From the NCBI RefSeq assembly GCF_900156285.1, contig NZ_FTNC01000015.1, positions 1 through 64,000 on the forward strand: 64,000 bases of DNA, given 5' to 3'. Position 1 is the first letter of the stretch. Every line of letters begins with the position of its first letter. The position numbers and the translations under genes are program-made. This document shows positions 52,597 to 61,676 of this stretch, piece after piece. Under the pieces are notes generated by a model. It did not search any database. It was not told the origin of the DNA and saw only the letters and a program-made list of their open reading frames with translations. Source of the DNA: Halanaerobium kushneri. GTDB lineage: Bacteria; Bacillota; Halanaerobiia; Halanaerobiales; Halanaerobiaceae.

Positions 52597-54021
52597 ATGT
52601 TTAAAGATACAAATCAAGAAGATTACGGTTCTACCCGGGTAGAAAAAGATAGTATTGGTGAAAAGAAGATAGCAGCTGATTCTTATTATGGGATCAATAG
52701 TATTAGAGCCCGGGAAAATTTTAATATTAGCAGGGAAAATGTTCATCCTGAACTGATTAGGTCAATTGCTGTTATTAAACAGGCAGCAGCAGCAACAAAC
52801 TATGAGCTGGGGTTGTTAGAAGAAGGAAAAAAGGATGCTATTTTAGAGGCCTGTTCTGAGATAATAAATTCAAATGTAGCTGAGGAATTAAAGCTTGATG
52901 CTTTTCAGGGTGGTGCAGGAACTTCAACAAATATGCTGGTAAATGAGATAGCTGCCAATCGGGCTCTGGAAATACTGGGGCATAAAAAAGGTGACTATCA
53001 TATTATTCATCCCAATGATGATCTTAATAAAGGACAGTCTACAAATGATGTTTATCCAACAGCACTAAGAATTGCTGTTCTAAAGCTGCTTGTACCTCTG
53101 ACAGAATCGGTATCAAAACTGCAGAGTGCTTTACAGGCAAAGGAAAAAGAATTTTCTTCAATAATTAAACTTGGGAGAACTCAACTTCAGGATGCAGTAC
53201 CTATTACTTTAGGACAGGAATTTTCAGCATATGCTGAAGCTGTAAATAGAGATCGCTGGCGTCTTTATAAGATTACTGATAGGTTGAAAAAAATAAATCT
53301 TGGCGGTACAGCTGTTGGTACCGGACTTAATACATCTCATTCCTATATTTTTAAAATTGCCAAACAGCTTAGAAATTTCAGTGGCTTAAGTCTTTCTCAT
53401 TCTGAAAATATGATTGATATTACTCAGAATATGGATATTTTTGTTGAAGTCTCAGGATTATTAAAGGCAGCTGCAGTAAATTTAAATAAGATTGCCAGTG
53501 ATTTAAGGCTGCTTGCTTCAGGTCCAGCTGGTGGGATTGGAGAGATCAGACTTCCTGCAGTACAGGCGGGTTCTTCAATAATGCCGGGGAAAGTAAATCC
53601 AGTGATCTGTGAGATGATCAACCAGCTTTCTATTGAAGTTATCTGCTGTGATCAGGCTATAACTATGGCAGCCAGAGATGGCCAGTTAGAATTAAATGCT
53701 TTTGGTCCTCTTATTGCCAGTAAAATATTAAAAAGCTTAGAGATGATGAAAAATGGGATAGATAAGTTTGTTGATAAATGTATTAAGGGGATTGAGGTAA
53801 ACCAGGATAGATGCCAGCAAATTTTAGATAATAGTCTGGCTGTGATCACCAGCCTTGTTCCCTACATAGGTTATGATCAGGCGAGTATTCTGGCCAGGGA
53901 AGTACGGGAAAGTGATAAAACACTGCGGGAGTTAATTGTAGAAAAGAATATATTCAGCAAATCGGAACTGGAAGAAATATTAAAAATAGAGAATATGACT
54001 TCTCCAGGGAGAAAAAAATAA
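52597..54021 (+). CDS. aspA: Aspartate ammonia-lyase
   Basis: A 474-residue class II fumarase/aspartase: GAGTSTNMLVNEIAANRAL, GQSTNDVYPTALRIA, GRTQLQDAVPITLGQEF and the active-site loop GSSIMPGKVNPV. It reversibly converts aspartate to fumarate and ammonia. AspA genes are recurrent neighbours of hyd maturation genes in anaerobes, as here with hydF. ATG 52597 (TTG 52594 is the alternative). Confidence 0.93.
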   Translation: MFKDTNQEDYGSTRVEKDSIGEKKIAADSYYGINSIRARENFNISRENVHPELIRSIAVIKQAAAATNYELGLLEEGKKDAILEACSEIINSNVAEELKLDAFQGGAGTSTNMLVNEIAANRALEILGHKKGDYHIIHPNDDLNKGQSTNDVYPTALRIAVLKLLVPLTESVSKLQSALQAKEKEFSSIIKLGRTQLQDAVPITLGQEFSAYAEAVNRDRWRLYKITDRLKKINLGGTAVGTGLNTSHSYIFKIAKQLRNFSGLSLSHSENMIDITQNMDIFVEVSGLLKAAAVNLNKIASDLRLLASGPAGGIGEIRLPAVQAGSSIMPGKVNPVICEMINQLSIEVICCDQAITMAARDGQLELNAFGPLIASKILKSLEMMKNGIDKFVDKCIKGIEVNQDRCQQILDNSLAVITSLVPYIGYDQASILAREVRESDKTLRELIVEKNIFSKSELEEILKIENMTSPGRKK

Positions 54022-54057
54022 AAATTTGATTTAAAATATTAAAGGGAGGTTATTTAA

Positions 54058-54396
54058 TTGCAAAAATTTGCTTTTTTTGCGTTTAACGGTAATTTAATGT
54101 GTTTTCAGCATGTGCTCCTTAATGTTCTTGATTTAGATGAAAAGGGTCATGAAACAAAGGTGATAATTGAAGGGGAAGCTGTAACCTTAATTCAAAAACT
54201 TGAAGAATCTAATAACAAACTTTATTTTGAAGCAAAAGAAAAAGGACTTATTGATTGTATTTGCAGGGCCTGTTCTGCTAAACTTGGAGTTCTTAAATAT
54301 AATCAAAGCACTGAGATTCCCTTAAAAGGAGATATGAGCGGTCATCCTTCGATGAAATCTTACATAGAAGCTGGGTTTGAAATCATTACACTTTAA
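54058..54396 (+). CDS. DsrE-like small protein with CxCxxC
   Basis: A 112-residue protein resembling the DsrE/DsrF fold: FAFFAFNGNLMCFQHVLLNV at the start, then KVIIEGEAV and a cysteine set in DCICRACSAKLG (Cys67, 69, 72). The family handles sulfur transfer or is of unknown function. TTG 54058 behind GGGAGG. It follows aspA by 36 bases. Confidence 0.78.
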   Translation: MQKFAFFAFNGNLMCFQHVLLNVLDLDEKGHETKVIIEGEAVTLIQKLEESNNKLYFEAKEKGLIDCICRACSAKLGVLKYNQSTEIPLKGDMSGHPSMKSYIEAGFEIITL

Positions 54397-54399
54397 GAT

Positions 54400-54441
54400 A
54401 AAAACAGCTATCTGCCATTAGATTAACAGGTAGTTGTTTTT
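54400..54441 (+). terminator. Terminator after the DsrE-like gene
   Basis: AAAACAGCTATCTG pairs imperfectly with CAGGTAGTTGTTTT, followed by T. Confidence 0.75.
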
Positions 54442-54544
54442 ACAATGGTCTGGGAAGTATCTCAACCATAACAAATTCTACTCCATTAATTGATGTTGAA
54501 TTATCGTGACAGGCTTTATGAGTGTAAGTGGAGTCAAAAAGAAT
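54440..54544 (-). pseudogene. 34-codon remnant on the minus strand
   Basis: An open minus-strand frame with no start or ribosome site, ending SINGVEFVMVEILPRPL. The regular alternation of residues looks like a real protein C-terminus, so it may be what remains of a lost gene. I do not recognise the family. The rest of the gap (54545-54657) shows nothing. Confidence 0.35.
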
Positions 54545-54657
54545 TTAAGGTTTGAAGTAATTTAGAGTATTAAAGAATAAATCAGAGTAATCAACTTATA
54601 TTTAAATTTTTGGCTAGATAATCCATTTGAAAATGAAACAGAATTAATTTATACTAG

Positions 54658-54692
54658 AAAAGACTGCTAAAGTTAATAAGTAGTCTTTTTTT
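54658..54692 (+). terminator. Terminator before the iron ABC operon
   Basis: AAAGACTGCT pairs with AAGTAGTCTTT (one mismatch), followed by a T-run. Confidence 0.8.
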
Positions 54693-54753
54693 ATTCTGCA
54701 TTGAGAATGAATTTCATTTTCGCTGAATTGAAAAATTATGGAGGTGCATTTAT

Positions 54754-55596
54754 ATATTACTAAATACAAAGAATTTAAAAGTTGGATATGATGATAATCT
54801 TGTTGTTAAAGGTTTAGATATAGAGATTCCTGAACATAAAGTTACAGCTATTATTGGAGCAAATGGAAGTGGTAAATCAACTTTACTTAAAGCTATTACC
54901 AGGATAATTCCCTATAGTTCAGGAAATATTATTTTAAATGGCAAAGATATTTCTACTATTGATACAAAAGAACTTGCAAAAAAATTATCAATTTTGCCTC
55001 AAACTCAGGAGATTGCTGATGGTCTTACAGTAGGGGAACTTGTTTCCTATGGACGTTTTCCACATCAAAGTGGATTTGGCCGGCTTAAAAAAGAAGACTA
55101 TGAGGCAATTAATTGGGCACTTGAGGTTACAGGTACAGAAAAGTTTAAATATCGATCTTTACAGGCTTTATCCGGTGGTCAACGGCAGAGAGTATGGATA
55201 GCGATGGCACTGGCGCAGGAGACAGATACAATTTTTTTAGATGAGCCAACAACCTATCTTGATTTAGCTCATCAATTGGAAGTATTAACACTGCTTGATA
55301 GTTTAAATCAAAAGGAAAGACGTACGATTGTTATGGTCTTACATGATTTAAACCATGCGGCCCGTTTTGCTGATTATATTATTGCAATGAAAGACGGTAA
55401 AGTGGTTAAAGCTGGAAGTCCAGAAGAGGTTATTTCAGCTGAGGTATTAAAAGAAATTTTCAATATTGATGCTCTTATTGGTAAAGACCCTGTAACAGAT
55501 AAACCGATGTGTGTAACATATAATATTATAAATGGAGGTAATAATGATGAAAAAGAGAATTTTAGCGATTACGGTGATACTGCTTCTGGTTTCTAG
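54754..55596 (+). CDS. Iron-siderophore/haem ABC transporter ATPase, apparent ATA start
   Basis: A 280-residue FecE/FepC-type ATPase: Walker A GANGSGKSTLL, Q-loop LPQTQEI, signature LSGGQRQRVWIAMALAQ, Walker B TIFLDEPTTYLDL and His switch VLHDLNHAA. The frame from LLNTKNLKVGYDD onward is complete, but no ATG/GTG/TTG precedes Walker A; the first such codon (TTG 54994) lies beyond it. ATA 54754-54756 sits exactly where Met belongs and 9 bases after GGAGG, so a non-standard or mutated start is implied. It overlaps the binding-protein gene by 53 bases. Confidence 0.85.
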   Translation: MLLNTKNLKVGYDDNLVVKGLDIEIPEHKVTAIIGANGSGKSTLLKAITRIIPYSSGNIILNGKDISTIDTKELAKKLSILPQTQEIADGLTVGELVSYGRFPHQSGFGRLKKEDYEAINWALEVTGTEKFKYRSLQALSGGQRQRVWIAMALAQETDTIFLDEPTTYLDLAHQLEVLTLLDSLNQKERRTIVMVLHDLNHAARFADYIIAMKDGKVVKAGSPEEVISAEVLKEIFNIDALIGKDPVTDKPMCVTYNIINGGNNDEKENFSDYGDTASGF

Positions 55597-56428
55597 TTTT
55601 ACAATGCTCGCAGCTGAGCCTAAAAATACAATTACTTATCAGTCAGAAAATGGCCCGATAGAGGTGCCTGCAAATCCGGAAAGAGTTATAGTGCTGTCCA
55701 CTTTTACAGGAAATGTTCTGGCTTTAGATGTTAACTTGGTAGGAGTGGACTCCTGGTCTAAAAATAATCCAAATTATGATCTGGAGGGAATTCCAGCAGT
55801 AAGTGATGATAATCTGGAAAAAATATTGGAATTAAATCCTGACCTAATTATTGGGCTGTCAAATATAAAAAACATCAGTAGATTAAAGCAAATAGCACCA
55901 ACTGTAACCTTTACATATGGCAGGCTTGATTATCTAGAACAGCATCTTGAAATAGCTAAACTGCTTAATAAGGAAGAAGAGGCAAGAAAATGGATAAACG
56001 ATTTTAAAGCAAGAGCAGCAGAAGCTGGTCAAAAAATTAAAGATAAAATTGGAGAAGATGCAACTGTAACAGTTATTGAAAACTTTGATAAAGAATTATA
56101 TGTTTTTGGAGAAAATTGGGCCCGAGGTACTGAAATATTATATCAGGAAATGGAACTGAAAATGCCGGATAGAGTTAAAGAGCTTGCTTTAGAAACTGGA
56201 TTTCATGCACTTTCATTTGAGGTTTTACCTGAAATTGCCGGTGACTATCTAATAATTTCAAAAAACTCTGATTCTGACACATCTTTTCAGGAAACTGAAA
56301 CATATGAAAATATTCCGGCTGTTGAAAATGACAGAGTTTTTGAAGCAGATGCAAAAAAGTTCTATTTTAATGATCCAATAACACTTGAATATCAGCTTGA
56401 ATTTATCAAGGATAGTTTTTTAAATTAA
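55544..56428 (+). CDS. Iron-complex ABC substrate-binding protein, no lipobox
   Basis: A 294-residue type III (FecB/FhuD-like) binding protein: signal peptide MMKKRILAITVILLLVSSF followed by an AA-E type cleavage region, PANPERVIVLSTFTGNVLAL, NPDLIIGL and VENDRVFEAD. No cysteine follows the signal peptide, so it is predicted soluble in a periplasm. ATG 55544 (or 55547) follows GGAGGT inside the ATPase gene. Ligand: a ferric siderophore or haem. Confidence 0.92.
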   Translation: MMKKRILAITVILLLVSSFTMLAAEPKNTITYQSENGPIEVPANPERVIVLSTFTGNVLALDVNLVGVDSWSKNNPNYDLEGIPAVSDDNLEKILELNPDLIIGLSNIKNISRLKQIAPTVTFTYGRLDYLEQHLEIAKLLNKEEEARKWINDFKARAAEAGQKIKDKIGEDATVTVIENFDKELYVFGENWARGTEILYQEMELKMPDRVKELALETGFHALSFEVLPEIAGDYLIISKNSDSDTSFQETETYENIPAVENDRVFEADAKKFYFNDPITLEYQLEFIKDSFLN

Positions 56429-56457
56429 GACTAATTTTTATATAATGAGGGTTTTTA

Positions 56458-57462
56458 ATGGAAAATGAAAAGAATAGAATGGAATTTAAATATCTTATAT
56501 TGAGTAGTTTTGTCCTGCTCATTTTATCCTTTTTTGCTGCAGCAGCACTTGGAGCAGCTGAAATACCTTTTTCTCAGGTCTGGAAGGCAATCACTTTTAC
56601 TGGCAGCTCAGATAATATTTTAATGATCCAGGAAATAAGGCTTCCCAGGATTACAGCAGCAGTTATTGTTGGAGCAGCACTTGCGGTTTCTGGAGCTGTA
56701 ATGCAAGGAATGACAAGAAATCCCCTGGCTGATCCTGGTTTATTTGGATTGACAGCAGGAGCAAATGCGGCTCTTGCTTTTGCTATTGCACTTTTTCCAG
56801 CTCTTAATTATTTTGGAACAATGCTTGCCAGTTTTATCGGAGCAGCTGCAGGAGCTGGACTGGTTTTTGGAATAGCATCTCTTAATAAACGGGGATTTTC
56901 ACCTTTTAGAATTGTTCTGGCAGGATCAGCAGTTTCTACTTTTCTTTATGCTGTAGCTGAAGGAGTTGGAATTTATTTTCAGATTTCTAAAGATGTTTCA
57001 ATGTGGACAGCAGGAGGATTGGTGGGAGTATCCTGGAGTCAAGTTTTTACAATAACTCCTTTTATTATTCTGGGTCTGACTGCAGCTTTCTTTTTATCAC
57101 GACAGCTGACTATTTTAAGTTTAAAAGAGGAAATTGCAATCGGTCTGGGACAGAAAGTTTTAAAAACAAAGGTAATTTTATTTTTGGTGATTATTATCTT
57201 AACTGGCGCTGCTGTTGCTTTAGTGGGTAATATTGTCTTTTTAGGATTAATGATACCACATATTGTAAGAGCTGCTGCAGGAAGAGATTATAGATATGTT
57301 CTTCCACTTTCTGCTGTTTTTGGCTCCACTTTTATGCTGCTGGCAGATCTTTTGGGACGTACTATAAATGCACCTTACGAAACCCCAGTTGTTGCAATTA
57401 TTGCTATACTTGGACTGCCGTTTTTTTTAATTATTGTTAACAGAAGGAGAAGCGATTTTTAA
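56458..57462 (+). CDS. FecCD-family iron ABC permease (1)
   Basis: A 334-residue permease with about ten helices: IRLPRITAAVIVGAALAVSGAVMQGMTRNPLADPG, given here only as a family pattern at residues 60-95, and FLGLMIPHIVRAA (EAA-like loop). It forms the membrane channel with the next gene. Its end overlaps the next start by one base. Confidence 0.94.
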   Translation: MENEKNRMEFKYLILSSFVLLILSFFAAAALGAAEIPFSQVWKAITFTGSSDNILMIQEIRLPRITAAVIVGAALAVSGAVMQGMTRNPLADPGLFGLTAGANAALAFAIALFPALNYFGTMLASFIGAAAGAGLVFGIASLNKRGFSPFRIVLAGSAVSTFLYAVAEGVGIYFQISKDVSMWTAGGLVGVSWSQVFTITPFIILGLTAAFFLSRQLTILSLKEEIAIGLGQKVLKTKVILFLVIIILTGAAVALVGNIVFLGLMIPHIVRAAAGRDYRYVLPLSAVFGSTFMLLADLLGRTINAPYETPVVAIIAILGLPFFLIIVNRRRSDF

Positions 57463-58469
57463 TGATTCATCCAGAGACTATAAAAAAACAGCGTTTAATA
57501 ATTTTAATTTTGTTTTCATTAATAATTTTGACCTCAGTCCTAAATCTGGTATTAGGAAATTCTATCTTATCACTTGATAGAATATTACCAGTTCTAATGG
57601 GGGAGGGTAATTTTAATGAAAATTTTATTTTGTTTTCTATTCGCCTTCCCAGGCTTATAATTACAATTCTGGCGGGGATGGCACTTGCTCTTTCTGGTTC
57701 AATACTACAGGAACTGACACGAAATGATCTGGCTGATCCGGGTATAATTGGAATTAACTCTGGAGCTGGTTTTGCAGTTGCTTTATTTTTTCTTTATTTT
57801 CCAGTAGAAGCAGGAAAATTTATTTTTTTACTTCCTTTAGCAGCATTTGCAGGAGCATTAGTAACCGCTATTTTAATTTATCTTTTTTCTTACAGCAGTA
57901 AAACAGGTTTAAAGCCTGTTAAACTCATCTTAGTTGGGGTTGGTTTTTCCACAGCATTATCCGGTGCGATGATGGTTTTAATTTCTTCTGCAGATAGAGC
58001 AAAAGTAGAATTTATTTCTCGCTGGCTTGCTGGTGATATTTGGGGAACAGACTGGCCATTTGTACTGGCACTGCTGCCCTGGATTTTAATTTTACTGCCA
58101 TCTGCATTTTACAAAGCCAACAGCTTAAATATTCTTGCATTAGGAAATGAAGTTTCAGTTGGCGTAGGGATGAAGGTAAAAAAAGAGCAGGGGATTTTAC
58201 TGTTGATAGCTGTAGGTCTTGCTGCAGCAGCAGTATCAGTGAGTGGTGGAATTGCATTTATTGGTCTAATGGCTCCCCATATTGCCAAGACTTTGATAGG
58301 AAAAAGAAACCAGCTCTTTATTCCAGTAGCTGTTTTAACTGGAGGCTGGCTTCTACTTGCTGCAGATACAGTTGGGAGAAATATATTTCAACCAGAAGGT
58401 ATAGCCGCAGGAATTATGGTAGCAGTAATTGGAGCTCCATATTTTGTTTATTTAATTTCGAATAACTAA
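57462..58469 (+). CDS. FecCD-family iron ABC permease (2)
   Basis: A 335-residue second permease subunit: IRLPRLIITILAGMALALSG, NDLADPGIIGINSGAGFAV and FIGLMAPHIAKTLIG. It starts inside the preceding stop (TAATG), indicating coupling. Its stop overlaps the convergent acr3 stop by 4 bases, leaving no room for a terminator between. Confidence 0.94.
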   Translation: MIHPETIKKQRLIILILFSLIILTSVLNLVLGNSILSLDRILPVLMGEGNFNENFILFSIRLPRLIITILAGMALALSGSILQELTRNDLADPGIIGINSGAGFAVALFFLYFPVEAGKFIFLLPLAAFAGALVTAILIYLFSYSSKTGLKPVKLILVGVGFSTALSGAMMVLISSADRAKVEFISRWLAGDIWGTDWPFVLALLPWILILLPSAFYKANSLNILALGNEVSVGVGMKVKKEQGILLLIAVGLAAAAVSVSGGIAFIGLMAPHIAKTLIGKRNQLFIPVAVLTGGWLLLAADTVGRNIFQPEGIAAGIMVAVIGAPYFVYLISNN

Positions 58470-59548
58470 AAATATTTTTTAGTTTTATTTGCTATTTTAA
58501 CCAGAGTTAACATCACTGGAACCTCAACTAAAACTCCAACAACTGTTGCAAGTGCTGCCCCGGACTGCAGACCAAAAACTGAAATAGCAGTAGCTACAGC
58601 CAGTTCGAAAAAATTGCTGGCTCCGATCATACCTGCAGGAGCAGCTACAGAATGTTTAATCTTCCAGATCTTAGACCATCCATAAGCAATAAAAAAGATA
58701 AAGAAGGTTTGAATAGTCAGCGGTACTGCAATTAAGAGAATATGGAAGGGATTATTCAAAATAACATCTCCCTGAAAAGAGAAGAGTATAATTAAGGTTA
58801 AAAGTAGGCCAACGATTGTTAATTCACTTAAATTTTTCAGAAAAACATTTTCAAACCACTCTCTACCTTTATTTTTAATTAGATATTTACGAGATACATA
58901 ACCGGCACTTAAAGGCACGACAATATACAGGATTACTGATAATAAAATAGTATTCCAGGGTACTGTAAGTTCATTTAATCCTAAAAGAAACATGACTAAA
59001 GGAGCATAGGCAAAGACAAGGACTAAATCATTTATTGAAACCTGAATTAAGGTATAAGCTGGATCCCCATCAGTAAGGTAGCTCCAGACAAAAACCATTG
59101 CCGTACAGGGAGCTGCTCCAAGCAAAATGGCACCAGCAACATATTCCTGAGCCAGTCCGGCCGGAATAAAATTTTTAAATATTATCTGTAGAAAAAACCA
59201 GGAGAAAAAATACATTGTAAATGGTTTGATCAGCCAGTTGCTGACTAAAGTTACAGTTAAGCCTTTTGGCTTTTTACCCGCCTCAAAAATTGAACTAAAA
59301 TCAATCTGAACCATCATTGGATAGATCATAAACCAGATTAAAATAGCAACTGGAATAGATACTTGAGTATATTCAAAATTGCTTAAAGTATTAGGAAAGG
59401 CAGGCCATAACCTTCCAACTGCAACTCCAATAATAATGCAGAGTCCTACCCAGACGCTCAAATATTTTTCGAAGACACTTAAAGAATTATCATTATTTGT
59501 AGCTTCACTTGCATCTTTTTCGTTTATATTTTTTAAATTATCACTCAT
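58466..59548 (-). CDS. acr3: Arsenite efflux transporter Acr3
   Basis: A 360-residue Acr3-type As(III)/proton antiporter with ten helices. GAILLGAAPCTAMVFVWSYL holds the conserved cysteine essential for arsenite transport, and PVAILIWFMIYPMMVQIDF and GASNFFELAVATAI are family motifs. A charged N-terminal extension of about 25 residues precedes the first helix. It has its own upstream copy of the element shared with arsR. Confidence 0.95.
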   Translation of the reverse strand: MSDNLKNINEKDASEATNNDNSLSVFEKYLSVWVGLCIIIGVAVGRLWPAFPNTLSNFEYTQVSIPVAILIWFMIYPMMVQIDFSSIFEAGKKPKGLTVTLVSNWLIKPFTMYFFSWFFLQIIFKNFIPAGLAQEYVAGAILLGAAPCTAMVFVWSYLTDGDPAYTLIQVSINDLVLVFAYAPLVMFLLGLNELTVPWNTILLSVILYIVVPLSAGYVSRKYLIKNKGREWFENVFLKNLSELTIVGLLLTLIILFSFQGDVILNNPFHILLIAVPLTIQTFFIFFIAYGWSKIWKIKHSVAAPAGMIGASNFFELAVATAISVFGLQSGAALATVVGVLVEVPVMLTLVKIANKTKKYF

Positions 59549-59576
59549 AGTTATTTCTCCTTCTTTATATCATTAG

Positions 59577-59597
59577 ATTCGATTTTACTCATATAAA
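59577..59597 (-). promoter_or_regulatory. ArsR-box-like element before acr3
   Basis: ATTCGATTTTACTCATATAAA (plus-strand, 21 bases) matches 19 of 21 bases of the element at 60552 in front of arsR. A weak promoter (TTGATT, 16 bp, TATATT on the minus strand) lies just upstream of it. Confidence 0.6.
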
Positions 59598-59734
59598 ACT
59601 TTAAAAATATAGAACAGCAGTCTGAAGAATCAAAACTGCTATTCTGCTTATTTTATAATATTTTGCTTTTATATGAATTAAAATATAATATGATTAAGCT
59701 AGTTTTAAATTAGAGCATGGCTTAAACAGCTGTA

Positions 59735-60136
59735 TTATATTTCATCATTTTTTACTTTTTCAATTAAATCTTTAACTTTTTGATCAATAATTTCTCTTGT
59801 CTCTCTAAAGAAATCCATTGGGTGACCATCAGGATCATCTAATCCCCAGTCTTCCCTGAATTTACACGGTACATTAGGACATTCGACCCCACAGCCCATT
59901 GTAATTACAATATCAAGTTCAGATGGGATTTCTTCCAGTAATTTTGGATAATGATCACTGATATCTATACCAACTTCATCCATTGCCTTAACAGCATTTG
60001 GCTTTACTTCTGAAGATGGATTTGTACCTGCACTATAAACATCCAGGATATCACCGGCATATTCTCTTGCGAAACCTTCTGCCATCTGACTGCGGCAGGA
60101 ATTACCAACACAAACAAAAGCTACTTTATACTTCAT
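59735..60136 (-). CDS. arsC: Arsenate reductase ArsC (LMW-phosphatase fold)
   Basis: A 133-residue ArsC: the phosphatase loop CVGNSCR (Cys9-Arg15), the general acid region DWGLDDPDG and resolving cysteines in TMGCGVECPNVPC (Cys82, 86, 91). It reduces As(V) to As(III), which Acr3 exports. The cysteine spacing is nearer the TMGCG...CP subgroup than to pI258 ArsC. It lies 16 bases after arsR. Confidence 0.95.
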   Translation of the reverse strand: MKYKVAFVCVGNSCRSQMAEGFAREYAGDILDVYSAGTNPSSEVKPNAVKAMDEVGIDISDHYPKLLEEIPSELDIVITMGCGVECPNVPCKFREDWGLDDPDGHPMDFFRETREIIDQKVKDLIEKVKNDEI

Positions 60137-60152
60137 TTAGTTTCTCTCCCCT

Positions 60153-60527
60153 TTAATTATTATTTTGAAAAATATCGCTGTCTGGAAGTGTCTCACAGCT
60201 TAAAGAACTGGATTTGTATTTTTCCAGCCTTTTTAAATCTTCTCTGGCATCTTTATAATTAAGCAGTTCTTCTTCAATTAATAGCTTAATAAAATCATGT
60301 TCAGCCAGCAGATCATCATTTAGGTGATAATATATCCACTGAGCATTTTTTTGGCCCTTAATTAAATTAACCTGCTTTAATTTGGCCAGATGTCTGGAGG
60401 CATTGGATTGATTTACCTGCATAAGATTTTCTAATTCGCAGACACAGAGCTCACTCTTGGCTAAAAGATTTAAAATTCTAATTCTATTCTCATGGGCCAG
60501 AGCTTTTAAAATTTCAATAATATCCAC
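60153..60527 (-). CDS. arsR: ArsR-family arsenic-responsive repressor
   Basis: A 124-residue ArsR/SmtB winged-helix repressor. The As(III) site is Cys28-Val-Cys30 in ELCVCELENL, at the start of the DNA-binding region; VNQSNASRHLAKLKQ is the recognition helix. GTG 60527 is the start, behind GGGAGG. It heads the arsR-arsC transcript, from a promoter with an adjacent repeated element. Confidence 0.95.
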   Translation of the reverse strand: MDIIEILKALAHENRIRILNLLAKSELCVCELENLMQVNQSNASRHLAKLKQVNLIKGQKNAQWIYYHLNDDLLAEHDFIKLLIEEELLNYKDAREDLKRLEKYKSSSLSCETLPDSDIFQNNN

Positions 60528-60551
60528 TTTTGATCCTCCCTATATTTGAAT

Positions 60552-60602
60552 ATTCGATTTTAATCATATTAATATTATATTTTTATTTTTAAATAAAGTC
60601 AA
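60552..60602 (-). promoter_or_regulatory. arsR promoter and operator-like element
   Basis: On the minus strand, -35 TTGACT (60602-60597), a 17-bp spacer and -10 TATAAT (60579-60574). The element with plus-strand sequence ATTCGATTTTAATCATATTAA (60552-60572) directly follows, where a repressor would block initiation. The same element precedes acr3. Confidence 0.75.
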
Positions 60603-60818
60603 GATTTTTATAGTTATTTTTCAAAAGTTAACATAGAATTAACTTAGAATTTAAATAGCTTTTTTTATTGAAATTTGTGGGGAATAGTAGAAAAATTTTG
60701 TTTTATAATTACTATTAATAAATTTTATTGCAATTTATAATCAAATTAGAACAAATAATATTATTAAATTAAAATTTATTAATAAATAATTTTAAAATTA
60801 TAGAAAGGAAACAATAAT

Positions 60819-61676
60819 ATGAAGAAATTTCATGACAAACCAAATAGATATGTAGGAGAAATTGTATTAAGAGTTAAAGACCTGAATAAATCTCTAGACT
60901 TTTATAAGAATGTTATGGGTTTTGATATTTTAGAAGTACAAGAAGAAAAAGCTATATTAACAGCAGATGGTTTAACTCCTATAGTAACTCTAATTTATTC
61001 TGAAGATATAATAAAAAAAATTTCCAGGAAAACCGGATTATATCATTTTGCAATTTTACTGCCGGATAGATTTCAGCTGGGATTGTTTCTAAAAAATTTA
61101 GATGAAAATAATTATCCCATAACAGGTGGAGCAGATCATGGTGTAAGTGAAGCAATATATCTTAAGGATCCAGATGATAATGGAATTGAAGTTTATTCTG
61201 ATTTTGACAGTAGTGATTGGAGGAGAAGAAACGAAAAGATAGAAATGGTAACTGATCCTCTTGATTATATGAGTTTGCTGGCTGAAATTGGTGATAATAA
61301 ATGGACAGGAATGCCTAAAGAAACTAAAATAGGACATATTCACCTTCATGTTAATGACCTGGCAGAAGCGGAACAATTTTATGTTAAAGCTTTGGGCTTT
61401 GATATTATACAAAAAATGGGTGGATCTGCTTTATTCTTATCGACAGGTGGATATCATCATCATATTGGGTTAAATACCTGGAATGGTGTTGGTGCAGATC
61501 CTTTACCAGAAAACTCAGCAGGAATGGAATATTACACAATAAAGTTTCCGGGTGAAAAATCAAGAAATGAAAGTATTAAAAATTTAAAAAAATTAGGATA
61601 TAAAGTTGTAGAAAAGGGAAATAATATATTTACAGAAGATCCTGCCGGTAATTCTATAAAAATAGTTGTTGATTAA
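60819..61676 (+). CDS. Two-domain VOC protein, CatE-like
   Basis: A 285-residue protein with two glyoxalase/VOC modules: IVLRVKDLNKSLDFYKNVMG (residues 16-35) and HIHLHVNDLAEAEQFYVKAL (about 173-192). Metal ligands are plausible at HFAILLPD, GIEVYSD and GYHHHIGLN. It matches catechol-2,3-dioxygenase/YfiE-like proteins of Bacillus. For an anaerobe a dioxygenase role is doubtful, so another VOC activity is possible. ATG 60819 follows GAAAGGA. Confidence 0.87.
   Translation: MKKFHDKPNRYVGEIVLRVKDLNKSLDFYKNVMGFDILEVQEEKAILTADGLTPIVTLIYSEDIIKKISRKTGLYHFAILLPDRFQLGLFLKNLDENNYPITGGADHGVSEAIYLKDPDDNGIEVYSDFDSSDWRRRNEKIEMVTDPLDYMSLLAEIGDNKWTGMPKETKIGHIHLHVNDLAEAEQFYVKALGFDIIQKMGGSALFLSTGGYHHHIGLNTWNGVGADPLPENSAGMEYYTIKFPGEKSRNESIKNLKKLGYKVVEKGNNIFTEDPAGNSIKIVVD

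Noticed and set aside
54994-55596. Using TTG 54994 as the ABC ATPase start
   Set aside because: It would remove Walker A, while the upstream frame encodes a full conserved N-terminus behind GGAGG.
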